A stretch of DNA of 20,037 nucleotides, taken from the NCBI GenBank assembly GCA_003242605.1, contig QGUZ01000065.1:1-20037 (forward strand). Reading direction: 5' to 3'. Below the pieces are notes generated by a model that was not told the DNA's origin, made no database searches, and worked only from the letters and a program-made list of their open reading frames with translations. Source of the DNA: Actinomycetota bacterium (GTDB lineage Bacteria; Actinomycetota; Actinomycetes; Streptosporangiales; Streptosporangiaceae). The position numbers and the translations under genes were made by a program. Positions 6,890 through 13,942 of the stretch are shown here, piece by piece; the stretch's first letter is position 1; each line of letters starts with the position of its first letter.

Positions 6890-7576
6890 ATGCGCGCGGT
6901 GGTCATGGGAGGGACCTCGGGCATCGGGCTGGCGGTCGCCGAGGCGCTGGCGGCCGACGGCGCGGAGGTGATCGTCACGGGCCGCGACCCGGGGCGGCTC
7001 GCCGCCGTGACGGAACGGGTGACGGCCGCGGAACGGCTCGACGCGACGGCCTACGACGACGTTCGCGGGTTCTTCGCGCGAATCGGCGAGCTCGACCATC
7101 TCGTTCTCGCGTTCAGCCCGGGCGCGGTCGGCATGGGGGCGCTCGGCGAGATCACGATCGACCAGGTGAAGGCGGGGTTCGAGGGGAAGCTGTTCCCGTA
7201 CCTGGTCGCGATCCAGGCCGCCCGGGTGACGGGCTCGATCACGATGATCTCCGCATCGTCGGCGCGGGCGGCGCTGCCGGGCACGGTGACGTTCGCGGCG
7301 GTGAACGGCGCGGTCGAACGGATCGTGTCGCCGCTCGCCGCCGAGCTCGCACCGGTCCGGGTCAACGCGGTCTCGCCGGGCGTCGTCGACACGCCGTGGT
7401 GGTCGTTCCTGCCCGAGGAGCAGCGGCGGGCCCAGTTCGCCGCCACGGCGAGCTCGCTCCCGGCCGGCCGGGTCGGCCGTCCCGAGGACGTGGCGGCCGC
7501 CGTGCGGTACCTCGTCGGCGCGACGTACGTGACGGGGACGATCCTCCCGGTCGACGGCGGCTTCACGGTGGCCTGA
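6890..7576 (+). CDS. SDR family oxidoreductase with atypical active site
   Basis: A 228-residue short-chain dehydrogenase/reductase. The Rossmann nucleotide motif GGTSGIG is at residues 7-13 and VTGRDPGRL near 34 would contact the cofactor. MISASSA supplies the usual active-site serine region. VRVNAVSPGVVDTPWW and the C-terminal YVTGTILPVDGGF are standard SDR features. The expected YxxxK catalytic pair reads FAAVN, with Phe135 and Asn139, so the classical Tyr and Lys are both absent. The ATG is preceded by GGAGG with a five-base spacer; the long in-frame extension upstream runs antisense through the TetR gene and is not coding. Regulation by the divergent TetR protein is likely. Substrate unknown. 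Confidence 0.88.
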   Translation: MRAVVMGGTSGIGLAVAEALAADGAEVIVTGRDPGRLAAVTERVTAAERLDATAYDDVRGFFARIGELDHLVLAFSPGAVGMGALGEITIDQVKAGFEGKLFPYLVAIQAARVTGSITMISASSARAALPGTVTFAAVNGAVERIVSPLAAELAPVRVNAVSPGVVDTPWWSFLPEEQRRAQFAATASSLPAGRVGRPEDVAAAVRYLVGATYVTGTILPVDGGFTVA

Positions 7577-7594
7577 ACCGTCACACGGCAGCCG

Positions 7595-7633
7595 GAGCGG
7601 GTGAGCGGCGGACGGCCCGCCGGTCACCCGCTC
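7595..7633. terminator. Hairpin terminator between convergent SDR and ABC permease genes
   Basis: A perfect 10-bp stem, GAGCGGGTGA pairing with TCACCCGCTC, with further GC pairing inside the loop. It lies 18 bases after the SDR stop. The - strand importer operon ends at 7720, so the same hairpin could serve both transcripts. Confidence 0.7.
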
Positions 7634-7719
7634 GGCGTTTCGCCGGTCAGCCGACGTTCCCCGGCGCGCCGCCCGAGAACGCCACGTCGTGCGGCTCGGG
7701 AAACCGGGCGCGCGGCGCG

Positions 7720-8772
7720 TCAGGTCAGATGCCGTTCCCGGCGGCCCGGGGTCAGGGTGTAGCTCATGATCAGCGAGCCGACGAGCAGGGCGCCCTGCAC
7801 GAAGGTCTGCGTGTAGTAGGGCGCGTTGAGCATGGTCAGGCCGTTGATCATGATGCCGATGAACAGCGCGCCGACCAGCGTGCCGAGCGCGTTCGGCCGG
7901 TTCGCGCCGAGCACGGCGAAGCCGATGAGCGCGGCGGCGACCGCCTGCAGCAGGTACGGGTCGCCCGCGCCCACGTCGCCGCGCCCGAGCCGGGCGGACA
8001 GCAGGATGCCGCCGACGGCCGCGCACAGGCCGGAGATGAGGTACGCCAGCGCCCGATAGCGCTCCACCCGGATGCCGGCGGGCCGCGCCGCCCGCGCGTT
8101 CCCGCCGATCGCGTACAGCGCCCGGCCCCACCGGGTGTGGCCGAGGAACACGTACACCGCGGCGCCGAACAGCAGCATCACCACGACCGGGACCGGCACC
8201 GAGGCGATCGTGCCCGAGCCGAGCCAGAGGAAGCCCTCGGTGTACCGGCCGGGGGCGGGCTCGCCGTCCACGGTCATGCCCGCGGACACCGACTCCCCCG
8301 AGGTGATGATGAGCGCGAGCCCCTGGAACAGGAACATCGTGCCGAGCGTGGCGACCAGGTCGGGCACCCGGCAGACCACGGTGAGCAGCACGTTCGCGCC
8401 CGCGACGAGCAGCCCGGCGAGCAGGCCGGTGAGGATCGCGGTGCCGCCGGTGAGGTTGAACCGCACCATGGTGAGCGCGGTCACCATGACCACGAAGCTC
8501 ACGTTCGCGCCCACCGACAGGTCGAAGCCGCCGGTCGCCATCGACACGGTGACGCCGAGCGCCACCACCGCGACGATCGCCACCGACTGCAGCACGATCA
8601 GCGCGTTCGCCCAGGTGCCGAAGGCGGGCCGGAGCGCGGCGAACGCCACCGTCATCACGGCGAGCACCGCGACCAGCCCGTACCGGTAGCCGAGGCGGGC
8701 GGCGCGCTCGCCGAGCGGCCGCGCCGGGACCCGCTCCGCCGCCGGGGCCGTGCCCTTGCCGATCGCCGTCAT
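7720..8772 (-). CDS. Ribose-type (CUT2) sugar ABC transporter permease
   Basis: A 350-residue RbsC-family inner-membrane permease with about ten hydrophobic segments after a short charged N-terminal tail. VTVSMATGGFDLSVGANVSF near residue 75 is the family hallmark (GGIDLSVG-like). GRALYAIGGNARAARPAGI near 222 is the loop that contacts the ATPase. The ATG has GGAGGG upstream and the gene starts 28 bases after the ATPase stop. It is the last gene of a binding protein-ATPase-permease operon. Most family members carry pentoses or other small sugars; the substrate here cannot be read from sequence. Confidence 0.92.
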   Translation of the reverse strand: MTAIGKGTAPAAERVPARPLGERAARLGYRYGLVAVLAVMTVAFAALRPAFGTWANALIVLQSVAIVAVVALGVTVSMATGGFDLSVGANVSFVVMVTALTMVRFNLTGGTAILTGLLAGLLVAGANVLLTVVCRVPDLVATLGTMFLFQGLALIITSGESVSAGMTVDGEPAPGRYTEGFLWLGSGTIASVPVPVVVMLLFGAAVYVFLGHTRWGRALYAIGGNARAARPAGIRVERYRALAYLISGLCAAVGGILLSARLGRGDVGAGDPYLLQAVAAALIGFAVLGANRPNALGTLVGALFIGIMINGLTMLNAPYYTQTFVQGALLVGSLIMSYTLTPGRRERHLT

Positions 8773-8800
8773 CGGTTCCGTCCCTCCGATCGCGCGTGCC

Positions 8801-10345
8801 TCATCGCGCCTCCACCGGTTCCCGCCGCCCGGCCATGAGCGCGGCGAGCCGCTCCGCGGTCGCCTCGGCCGCGCGCAGCTCGCCCGCGAGCGCGCCGTCG
8901 TGCAGCACGAGCACCCGGTCGGCGAGGTCGAGCACCTCCTGCGGGTCGGACGAGGCGACGATCACCGCGGTACGGCCCGCCCGCTCGCGCAGCACCCGGC
9001 CGATGTCGGCGCGGGCGCCGACGTCCACGCCGCGGAACGGCTCGTCGAGCAGGAGCAGCCGAACCTCGCCCTCGAGCCAGCGGCCGACCACGACCTTCTG
9101 CTGGTTGCCGCCGGACAGGGCCTCGATCGGGGCGTCCGGGCCCGGCCCGCGCACCCCGAACAGGCCGATCACCCGCGCGGCCGCGCGGGCCTCGGACCGC
9201 CGCCGCAGCAGGCCGAGCCTGCTGTGCGCGGCGAGGTGGGGCAGCGTGACGTGGGCGCGCACCGACCAGGTGGGCACCATCGCCTGGGCGGCGCGCTCCT
9301 CGGCCACCAGGGCGACCCCGGCGGAGATCGCGTGCCGCGGGTCGCGCGGCCGGTACGGCTCGCCGTCGAGCAGCAGCCGCCCGGAGACCAGCGGCCGCAC
9401 GCCGTACAGCTGCTCCAGCAGCTCGGTCTTGCCCGCGCCGACGAGCCCGGTGACGCCGAGGATCTCGCCCGCTCGCACCGTGAGGCCGAACGGCTCGGCC
9501 CCGGGGCGGGTGCGCACCCCCTCGGCGGCGAACCGCACCGGCCCGGTGGCCGCCCCGCCCCCGGGTACGGCCGCGGCGCGGGCGGCGAGGTCGTCGCCGA
9601 GCATCGCCGCGACCACGCGCGCCGGGTCCACCGGGGCGGTGAACGTCTCCCGGATCACCCCGTCGCGCAGCACCGCGACCCGGTCGCACAGCTCGCGGAT
9701 CTCGCTCATCCGGTGCGAGACGTACAGCACCGCGATGCCGTCGGCGGCCATGCGGCGCACCGCGGCGAGCAGCGTCTCGGTCTCGGCGGCCGACAGGGTC
9801 GAGGTGGGCTCGTCGAGGATGAGCAGCTCGGGCCGCCGGGCGAGCGCGCGGGCGAGCACGATGCGCTGGCGCAGGCTCGCCGGGAGCGTCTCCACCGGGG
9901 CGTCGAGCGGCACGTCGAGCCCGGCGGCCGCGGCGATCGCGCGGGCCGCGGCGCGGGTGCGGGCGCGGGTGACGAACCGGCCGGGGCCGCGCCGGGCGAG
10001 CGCGTCGAGGGTGAGGTTCTCCGCGACCGAGACGCCGAACACCACCCCGTCGTCGATGTTCTGGTGGACCGTCTCGATGCCCGCGTTCCGGGCGTCGAGC
10101 GGGCCGGCCAGGTCGAGGCGGCGGCCCCGCAGGCGCAGCTCGCCGGTGGTCGGCCGGGTGACCCCGGAGAGCACCTTGATCAGTGTCGACTTGCCGGCGC
10201 CGTTCGCGCCGACGAGCCCGAACACCTCGCCCGCGCGGATCTCGAGGGTGACGTCGCGCAGCGCCACGGTGGCGCCGTACCGCTTCGACACCCCCGAGAC
10301 CGCGACCACCGGCGGCCCGGCCGGGCCCGCGGCGGGGCCGGCCAT
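8801..10345 (-). CDS. Ribose-type (CUT2) sugar ABC transporter ATP-binding protein, tandem ATPase
   Basis: A 514-residue cytoplasmic RbsA-type ATPase made of two fused nucleotide-binding domains. Domain 1 has Walker A GANGAGKST (46-54) and Walker B LLILDEPTSTL. Domain 2 has GLVGAGKTE, a clean LSGGNQQK signature and LLLLDEPFRGVD. The domain 1 signature is degenerate (LPASLRQRI rather than LSxGxxQ); uneven domains are common in RbsA proteins. The start ATG at 10345 overlaps the binding-protein stop as TGATG. The reading frame stays open far upstream, but that part is antisense-frame noise across the binding-protein gene. Confidence 0.93.
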   Translation of the reverse strand: MAGPAAGPAGPPVVAVSGVSKRYGATVALRDVTLEIRAGEVFGLVGANGAGKSTLIKVLSGVTRPTTGELRLRGRRLDLAGPLDARNAGIETVHQNIDDGVVFGVSVAENLTLDALARRGPGRFVTRARTRAAARAIAAAAGLDVPLDAPVETLPASLRQRIVLARALARRPELLILDEPTSTLSAAETETLLAAVRRMAADGIAVLYVSHRMSEIRELCDRVAVLRDGVIRETFTAPVDPARVVAAMLGDDLAARAAAVPGGGAATGPVRFAAEGVRTRPGAEPFGLTVRAGEILGVTGLVGAGKTELLEQLYGVRPLVSGRLLLDGEPYRPRDPRHAISAGVALVAEERAAQAMVPTWSVRAHVTLPHLAAHSRLGLLRRRSEARAAARVIGLFGVRGPGPDAPIEALSGGNQQKVVVGRWLEGEVRLLLLDEPFRGVDVGARADIGRVLRERAGRTAVIVASSDPQEVLDLADRVLVLHDGALAGELRAAEATAERLAALMAGRREPVEAR

Positions 10346-11454
10346 CACGACGCCGGGGCCCAGGGCACCCGGGCCACGTCCGGGGTGGTGAGCTCGGGGA
10401 TCGCCGCGACGAGCCGCTCCATGTTCGTGATGCCGCCGTCGCGGAGCCGCTGCTGGGTGATGAGCGCGGGCGGCACGTTCAGCGTCTTGTCCACCGGCTC
10501 GCCCGCCACGAGCAGGGCGGCGGCGCGGACCGCGACCCGGCCCACGTTCGACGGGTCGGTGGCGGCGGTCGCCACCCACGGGCTGTTCGGCTCGGTCATC
10601 ACCGCGATGTCCGCGGTGGAGATGTCCGCGCCGTACACCTTCACCCGGTCCTGCAGGCCGAGCTCCTTGACCGCGAGCACGGCCCCCTTGGCGAACTCGT
10701 CGTACGGGGCGAAGATCGCCTTCACGTTCGGGTTCGCCTGGAGGGCGGCCTTCGCCTGGTCGGCGACGGCCGACGCGGTGGAGCTGTTCACCACGCCGAT
10801 CTGCGCGACCTGCTTGATGCCCGGGTTGTCCTTCTTGAACTGCTCCCAGACCTCGTTGCGCCGGTCGAGCGGGGCGAAGCCCGCGACGTACACGTAGATG
10901 ACCTCGCCGGTGCCGCCGGTGTCGGCCTTGAGCACCTCGAGCGCCTTGGCGGCGATCCGGTGGTCGTCCTGGCCGAGCACGACCGCCTCCGGCGTGCCGG
11001 GGTCGACGTCGAACGCGACGAGCGGGATGCCCGCCTCGACCGCCTTCTTGATCGCGGGCTGGACGGTGTCGGCGAACCCGTGGTCGACGATGATCGCGTC
11101 GACCTTGGTGTTCACCGCCTGCTCGAGGTTGAGCGCCTGCTTGTCGTTGTTGCCGTCGGCGCTGGACACCTCCAGCCGCACGCCGATCGCCTTCGCCTCG
11201 GCCTCGGCCCCGGCGAGCCACTGCTCGAAGTAGTCGCCGGAGGAGAGCTGGCGCACGAGCGCGATCCGCACCTCGCCGCTCGCGAACCTCTCGGGCGCGG
11301 AGGCGGTGGGCGAGGGGGCGGCGGACGCGGCCGACGGGGCGGCGCTGCTCGCGGCGCCGCCGGCCGGAGCCCCCTGGGAGCACCCGGCGAGCCCGACGGC
11401 GGCGATCAGGCCGACGAGGACGCCGAGGAGGGAGCGGGTGTTTCGCATGGTCAT
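10345..11454 (-). CDS. Ribose-type sugar ABC transporter substrate-binding lipoprotein
   Basis: A 369-residue periplasmic-binding-protein-like domain anchored as a lipoprotein. The N-terminus MTMRNTRSLLG leads into a hydrophobic segment ending LAGC, with lipidated Cys25. A Ser/Ala/Pro-rich tether of about 35 residues follows. The mature part has the RbsB/LacI-like order: VRIALVRQLSSGDYFEQWLAG, then DAIIVDHGFADTVQPAIKKA, GIPLVAFDVD and VKAIFAPYDEFAKGAVLAV. I chose the ATG at 11454 because GAAG lies seven bases upstream; a GTG one codon earlier and an ATG at 11448 are alternatives. It heads the importer operon and shares a 119-base divergent promoter region with mtnD. That suggests, but does not prove, a methylthioribose-like ligand. 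Confidence 0.9.
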   Translation of the reverse strand: MTMRNTRSLLGVLVGLIAAVGLAGCSQGAPAGGAASSAAPSAASAAPSPTASAPERFASGEVRIALVRQLSSGDYFEQWLAGAEAEAKAIGVRLEVSSADGNNDKQALNLEQAVNTKVDAIIVDHGFADTVQPAIKKAVEAGIPLVAFDVDPGTPEAVVLGQDDHRIAAKALEVLKADTGGTGEVIYVYVAGFAPLDRRNEVWEQFKKDNPGIKQVAQIGVVNSSTASAVADQAKAALQANPNVKAIFAPYDEFAKGAVLAVKELGLQDRVKVYGADISTADIAVMTEPNSPWVATAATDPSNVGRVAVRAAALLVAGEPVDKTLNVPPALITQQRLRDGGITNMERLVAAIPELTTPDVARVPWAPAS

Positions 11455-11499
11455 CACGTCGCTTCGGGGATGGCAGGGGCAGGGGCGCGCGCGACACGG

Positions 11500-11528
11500 A
11501 TGATAGGCGCGGCCGCCAGATATGTCTA
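11500..11528 (-). promoter_or_regulatory. Promoter of the ribose-type ABC importer operon
   Basis: On the - strand, TAGACA (11528-11523) and TATCAT (11505-11500) are separated by 17 bases. Each matches the housekeeping consensus at five of six positions. Expected transcription starts near 11492, leaving a 5' leader of about 40 bases. Confidence 0.65.
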
Positions 11529-11538
11529 CTTTCCCGAC

Positions 11539-11567
11539 TTGTACTCCATGATTTGTCGGCGCACAAT
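11539..11567 (+). promoter_or_regulatory. Candidate promoter of mtnD (leaderless)
   Basis: TTGTAC (11539-11544) and CACAAT (11562-11567) have a 17-base spacer. The -10 box ends six bases before the mtnD ATG, so transcription would start at or next to the start codon. No Shine-Dalgarno is visible. The -10 is a weak match (four of six). Confidence 0.45.
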
Positions 11568-11573
11568 CGAGCC

Positions 11574-12176
11574 ATGACGTTCCTCACCGTTTACACCGAT
11601 TCCGAGCGGCCGGAGCGGCTGCTGGAGACCGACGACCAGGCCGAGATCGACGCCGTGCTGAGCGGCATCGGGGTACGGCTCCGCCACTGGCCGGTGCGCG
11701 GCGACGACGTCGCCGACGGCACCCCGGAGGAGATCCTCGACGCCTACAAGGACGAGGTGAAGCGCGTCGTCGACGAGGAGGGCTACGTGCTCGTCGACGT
11801 GTCGCGGCTGCGCCGTACCGACGAGACCGACGAACAGTGGCGGGAGAAGGCCGACAAGGCCCGGCGCACCTTCCTCGCCGAGCACACCCACGACGACGAC
11901 GAGGTGCGGTTCTTCGTCGCCGGGTCCGGCGTGTTCTACCTGCACGTCGACGGCAAGGTGCACGCCGTGCTGTGCGAGGCGGGCGACCTGCTCAGCGTGC
12001 CGCAGGGCACCACGCACTGGTTCGACATGGGCACCGAACCCGACTTCACCGCGATCCGGTTCTTCCACGACGAGGAGGGCTGGGTCGGGAACTTCACCGG
12101 CGACTCGATCGCCGAGCGCATCCCCGACTTCGACGCCATCGCCGCCCGCCGCGCCGAGCTGGCCGCCGCCCGCTGA
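11574..12176 (+). CDS. mtnD: Acireductone dioxygenase
   Basis: A 200-residue cupin metalloenzyme. With Fe2+ it oxidises acireductone to formate and 2-keto-4-methylthiobutyrate, the direct methionine precursor; with Ni2+ the family makes an off-pathway product. The metal-binding set is complete: His104, His106 and Glu110 in HTHDDDEVRFF, and His148 in GTTHWFDMG. Length is normal. It lies 5.4 kb from the other mtn genes, on the same strand, and divergent from the ribose-type importer. Lack of a Shine-Dalgarno and the close -10 box suggest leaderless translation. It completes the pathway from MtnC; only the final transaminase is not visible here. Confidence 0.95.
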   Translation: MTFLTVYTDSERPERLLETDDQAEIDAVLSGIGVRLRHWPVRGDDVADGTPEEILDAYKDEVKRVVDEEGYVLVDVSRLRRTDETDEQWREKADKARRTFLAEHTHDDDEVRFFVAGSGVFYLHVDGKVHAVLCEAGDLLSVPQGTTHWFDMGTEPDFTAIRFFHDEEGWVGNFTGDSIAERIPDFDAIAARRAELAAAR

Positions 12177-12185
12177 CGCGCCCGC

Positions 12186-13376
12186 CTAGCTGTACGGCCC
12201 CGGCGTCGGCAGCGCGCCGGTGAGCAGGTGGTCGCCGAGCTCGCGCAGCTTGTAGGCGATGGGGTCGTGCAGCGTGTGGGTGCGCGCGTCCCGCCAGAAC
12301 CGGTCGAGCCCGGTCGCGCGGCTGGTGGCCCGCGCGCCGGTCACGTCGTACACGCGCGCGGTCACGTCCAGCACGGCCTGCTGCGCGACCACCTTCGCGG
12401 TCGCGATCGCCACCGCGGTCTCGCCGCGCTGCTTGGCGGTGAGGGCGCGTCCCGCGGCCACGGCGGCGTCGAACGCGGCCCGGGCGCGCTCGGCGAGCGC
12501 CTCGGCCGCCGCGGTACGGCTCGCCAGCTCGCCGTACGTCTGCAGGATGTAGGGGTCCTCGACGGCCGACTCGACCCCGCTGCCGGTCCACGGCCGGGTC
12601 TTGGTCCGGGTGTACTCGGCCGCCGCCTCCAGCGCGCCGCGCGCGATCCCCGCGTACAGGTGCACGAACACGATCTGGAAGGCGGGCACGAGCAGGCTCT
12701 GGTACGGCGGGGCCGCGGCCTCGTTCGGCGGCACCTCGCCCACCACCCACTCGTCGGGCACGAACACCCCGGCGAACTCCACGCTGCCGCTCGCCGACCG
12801 GCGCACCCCGATCGCGTTCCAGTCGTCGTTGTGCCGCACGCCGGGGGCGCGGCCGTCCACGATCACCATCACCTTGCGGCCCTCGGCCGTGGCGCCGCTC
12901 ACCACGATCCGGTCGGCGACCTGGGCGCCGGTGGCGAAGCCCTTGCGCCCGTGCACGCGGTAGCCGCCCTCCTCACGGGTGAGGGTGAGCCCGGGGTCGC
13001 GCGGGTTGCTCGCCCCGCCGAAGAACCAGCCCTGCTCGACCGCGCCGCGCGCGGCGCGCCGCCACACCTCGGCGTTGTCCTGCAGGGAGAGCCGCCACAG
13101 GTGCAGGTAGTGGTAGCCGAGGAGCATCGCCGCGGACGCGTCGATGCGGGCGAGCACGCGCACCGCCTCCAGGCCCTCGCTCCACGGCCGCCCGCCGCCG
13201 CCCAGCTCGGCCGGGACGAGCAGGCCGAGCAGGCCGGACTCGCGCAGCAGCGCGACCTCCTCGACGGGGGCGGAGCCGGCGGCGTCCCGCTCGATGACGC
13301 CGGCGGCGAGCCGTTCGGCGACCGCGCGGGCCACGGCCGGCGCGTCGCCGGTCACGACGCGTTCCGCGATGGTCAT
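12186..13376 (-). CDS. Acyl-CoA dehydrogenase-fold flavin monooxygenase, DszC/SfnB-like
   Basis: A 396-residue flavoprotein with the acyl-CoA dehydrogenase fold. The N-terminal helical domain includes LLGLLVPAELGGGG. The middle beta domain has VHGRKGFATGAQVADRIVVS, followed by DDWNAIGVRRSASGSVEF near 180. That middle stretch resembles the flavin-dependent monooxygenases DszC, SfnB and MsuC, which oxidise organosulfur compounds, more than true acyl-CoA dehydrogenases. The C-terminal helical domain ends near LGDHLLTGALPTPG. I chose the ATG at 13376 because AAGGA lies about ten bases upstream; an open frame continues to 13460 without a good start. The HxlR gene lies upstream on the same strand with a palindrome between them. 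A sulfur-scavenging role fits the neighbourhood; the substrate is unknown. Confidence 0.85.
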   Translation of the reverse strand: MTIAERVVTGDAPAVARAVAERLAAGVIERDAAGSAPVEEVALLRESGLLGLLVPAELGGGGRPWSEGLEAVRVLARIDASAAMLLGYHYLHLWRLSLQDNAEVWRRAARGAVEQGWFFGGASNPRDPGLTLTREEGGYRVHGRKGFATGAQVADRIVVSGATAEGRKVMVIVDGRAPGVRHNDDWNAIGVRRSASGSVEFAGVFVPDEWVVGEVPPNEAAAPPYQSLLVPAFQIVFVHLYAGIARGALEAAAEYTRTKTRPWTGSGVESAVEDPYILQTYGELASRTAAAEALAERARAAFDAAVAAGRALTAKQRGETAVAIATAKVVAQQAVLDVTARVYDVTGARATSRATGLDRFWRDARTHTLHDPIAYKLRELGDHLLTGALPTPGPYS

Positions 13377-13399
13377 GGTGGTGCGTTCCTTTCCGATGA

Positions 13400-13412
13400 C
13401 ACCCACTGGGTG
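13400..13412. promoter_or_regulatory. Perfect palindrome upstream of the flavin monooxygenase gene
   Basis: CACCCACTGGGTG is a perfect inverted repeat with a single central base. It lies 24 bases upstream of the monooxygenase ATG and just after the HxlR gene. It resembles the CACCG..CGGTG repeat before the LUD gene, so both may be HxlR sites. This is inference. Confidence 0.45.
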
Positions 13413-13469
13413 AGCGATCTGTTGGGTACGGCGCGGCGGAGGGCGTGTCACGGGCCTCACGGGCCCGGG

Positions 13470-13826
13470 TCAGCGCGCGCCGTCGTAGCGGCGGCGCGCC
13501 CGGTCGATCTCCTCGCGGTGCTCGATGGCCCAGGTCATGAGCGGCCAGGTGCGGTCGAGCAGGGCGTGGCCGAGCTCGGTGAGCTCGTACTCGACCCGGG
13601 GCGGCACCTCCGGGTACACGGTCCGGCGCACCAGGCCGTCGCGCTCCAGCCCGCGCAGCGTGGCGGTGAGCATGCGGCGGCTGATGCCGTCGATCGCGCG
13701 CAGCAGCTGGGAGAAGCGCCGCCGGCCCGGGCGCAGCTGGTTCACGACCGCGATCGACCACTTGTCGCCGACCCGGTCGAGCACGTCGCGAACGCCGCAG
13801 GACGCGGCCGGGCCTGCAGCCTGCAT
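13470..13826 (-). CDS. HxlR family transcriptional regulator
   Basis: A 118-residue winged-helix regulator. The family pattern is clear: an N-terminal Cys10, then VLDRVGDKWSIAVVNQL, RRRFSQLLRAIDGISRRMLT, LRGLERDGLVRRTVYPEVPP and RVEYELTELGHALL. Many HxlR proteins sense electrophiles or redox state through the N-terminal cysteine, and Cys10 would fit that. The ATG at 13826 has GGAGG five to six bases upstream; a GTG at 13838 is less likely. It is divergent from the LUD gene and upstream of the flavin monooxygenase, so it may control either or both. Confidence 0.92.
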   Translation of the reverse strand: MQAAGPAASCGVRDVLDRVGDKWSIAVVNQLRPGRRRFSQLLRAIDGISRRMLTATLRGLERDGLVRRTVYPEVPPRVEYELTELGHALLDRTWPLMTWAIEHREEIDRARRRYDGAR

Positions 13827-13862
13827 GGTTCCCTCCACCTCACCAAGCGCCGAAAAAGTGCC

Positions 13863-13877
13863 TTCTTCCGGTAGGAA
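13863..13877. promoter_or_regulatory. Imperfect palindrome in the HxlR/LUD intergenic region
   Basis: TTCTTCCGGTAGGAA has 10 of 14 paired positions symmetric around a central base. It lies in the 116-base gap between the divergent HxlR and LUD genes. Its right half contains GTAGGAA, a rare 7-mer here that also occurs near 16419 and 18340. Confidence 0.35.
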
Positions 13878-13907
13878 AACATGGTTTCAGAGAATGAGGG
13901 CGATCGC

Positions 13908-13921
13908 CACCGCAAACGGTG
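13908..13921. promoter_or_regulatory. Inverted repeat upstream of the LUD-domain gene
   Basis: CACCG and CGGTG arms flank a four-base CAAA loop, ending seven bases before the LUD ribosome binding site. It could be an HxlR operator or a small hairpin in the mRNA leader. Confidence 0.35.
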
Positions 13922-13942
13922 CACTTCGGAAGGAACCCTCCC

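Noticed and set aside
7396..8838. + strand frame running from the SDR gene across the permease
   Set aside because: Overlaps two solid genes and has no recognisable domain.
8750..10897. 715-codon + strand frame opposite the sugar ABC ATPase
   Set aside because: His/Arg/Pro-rich antisense noise; the opposite strand has complete ATPase motifs.
12228..13874. + strand frame opposite the flavin monooxygenase and HxlR genes
   Set aside because: Low-complexity shadow; both - strand genes match families along their full length.
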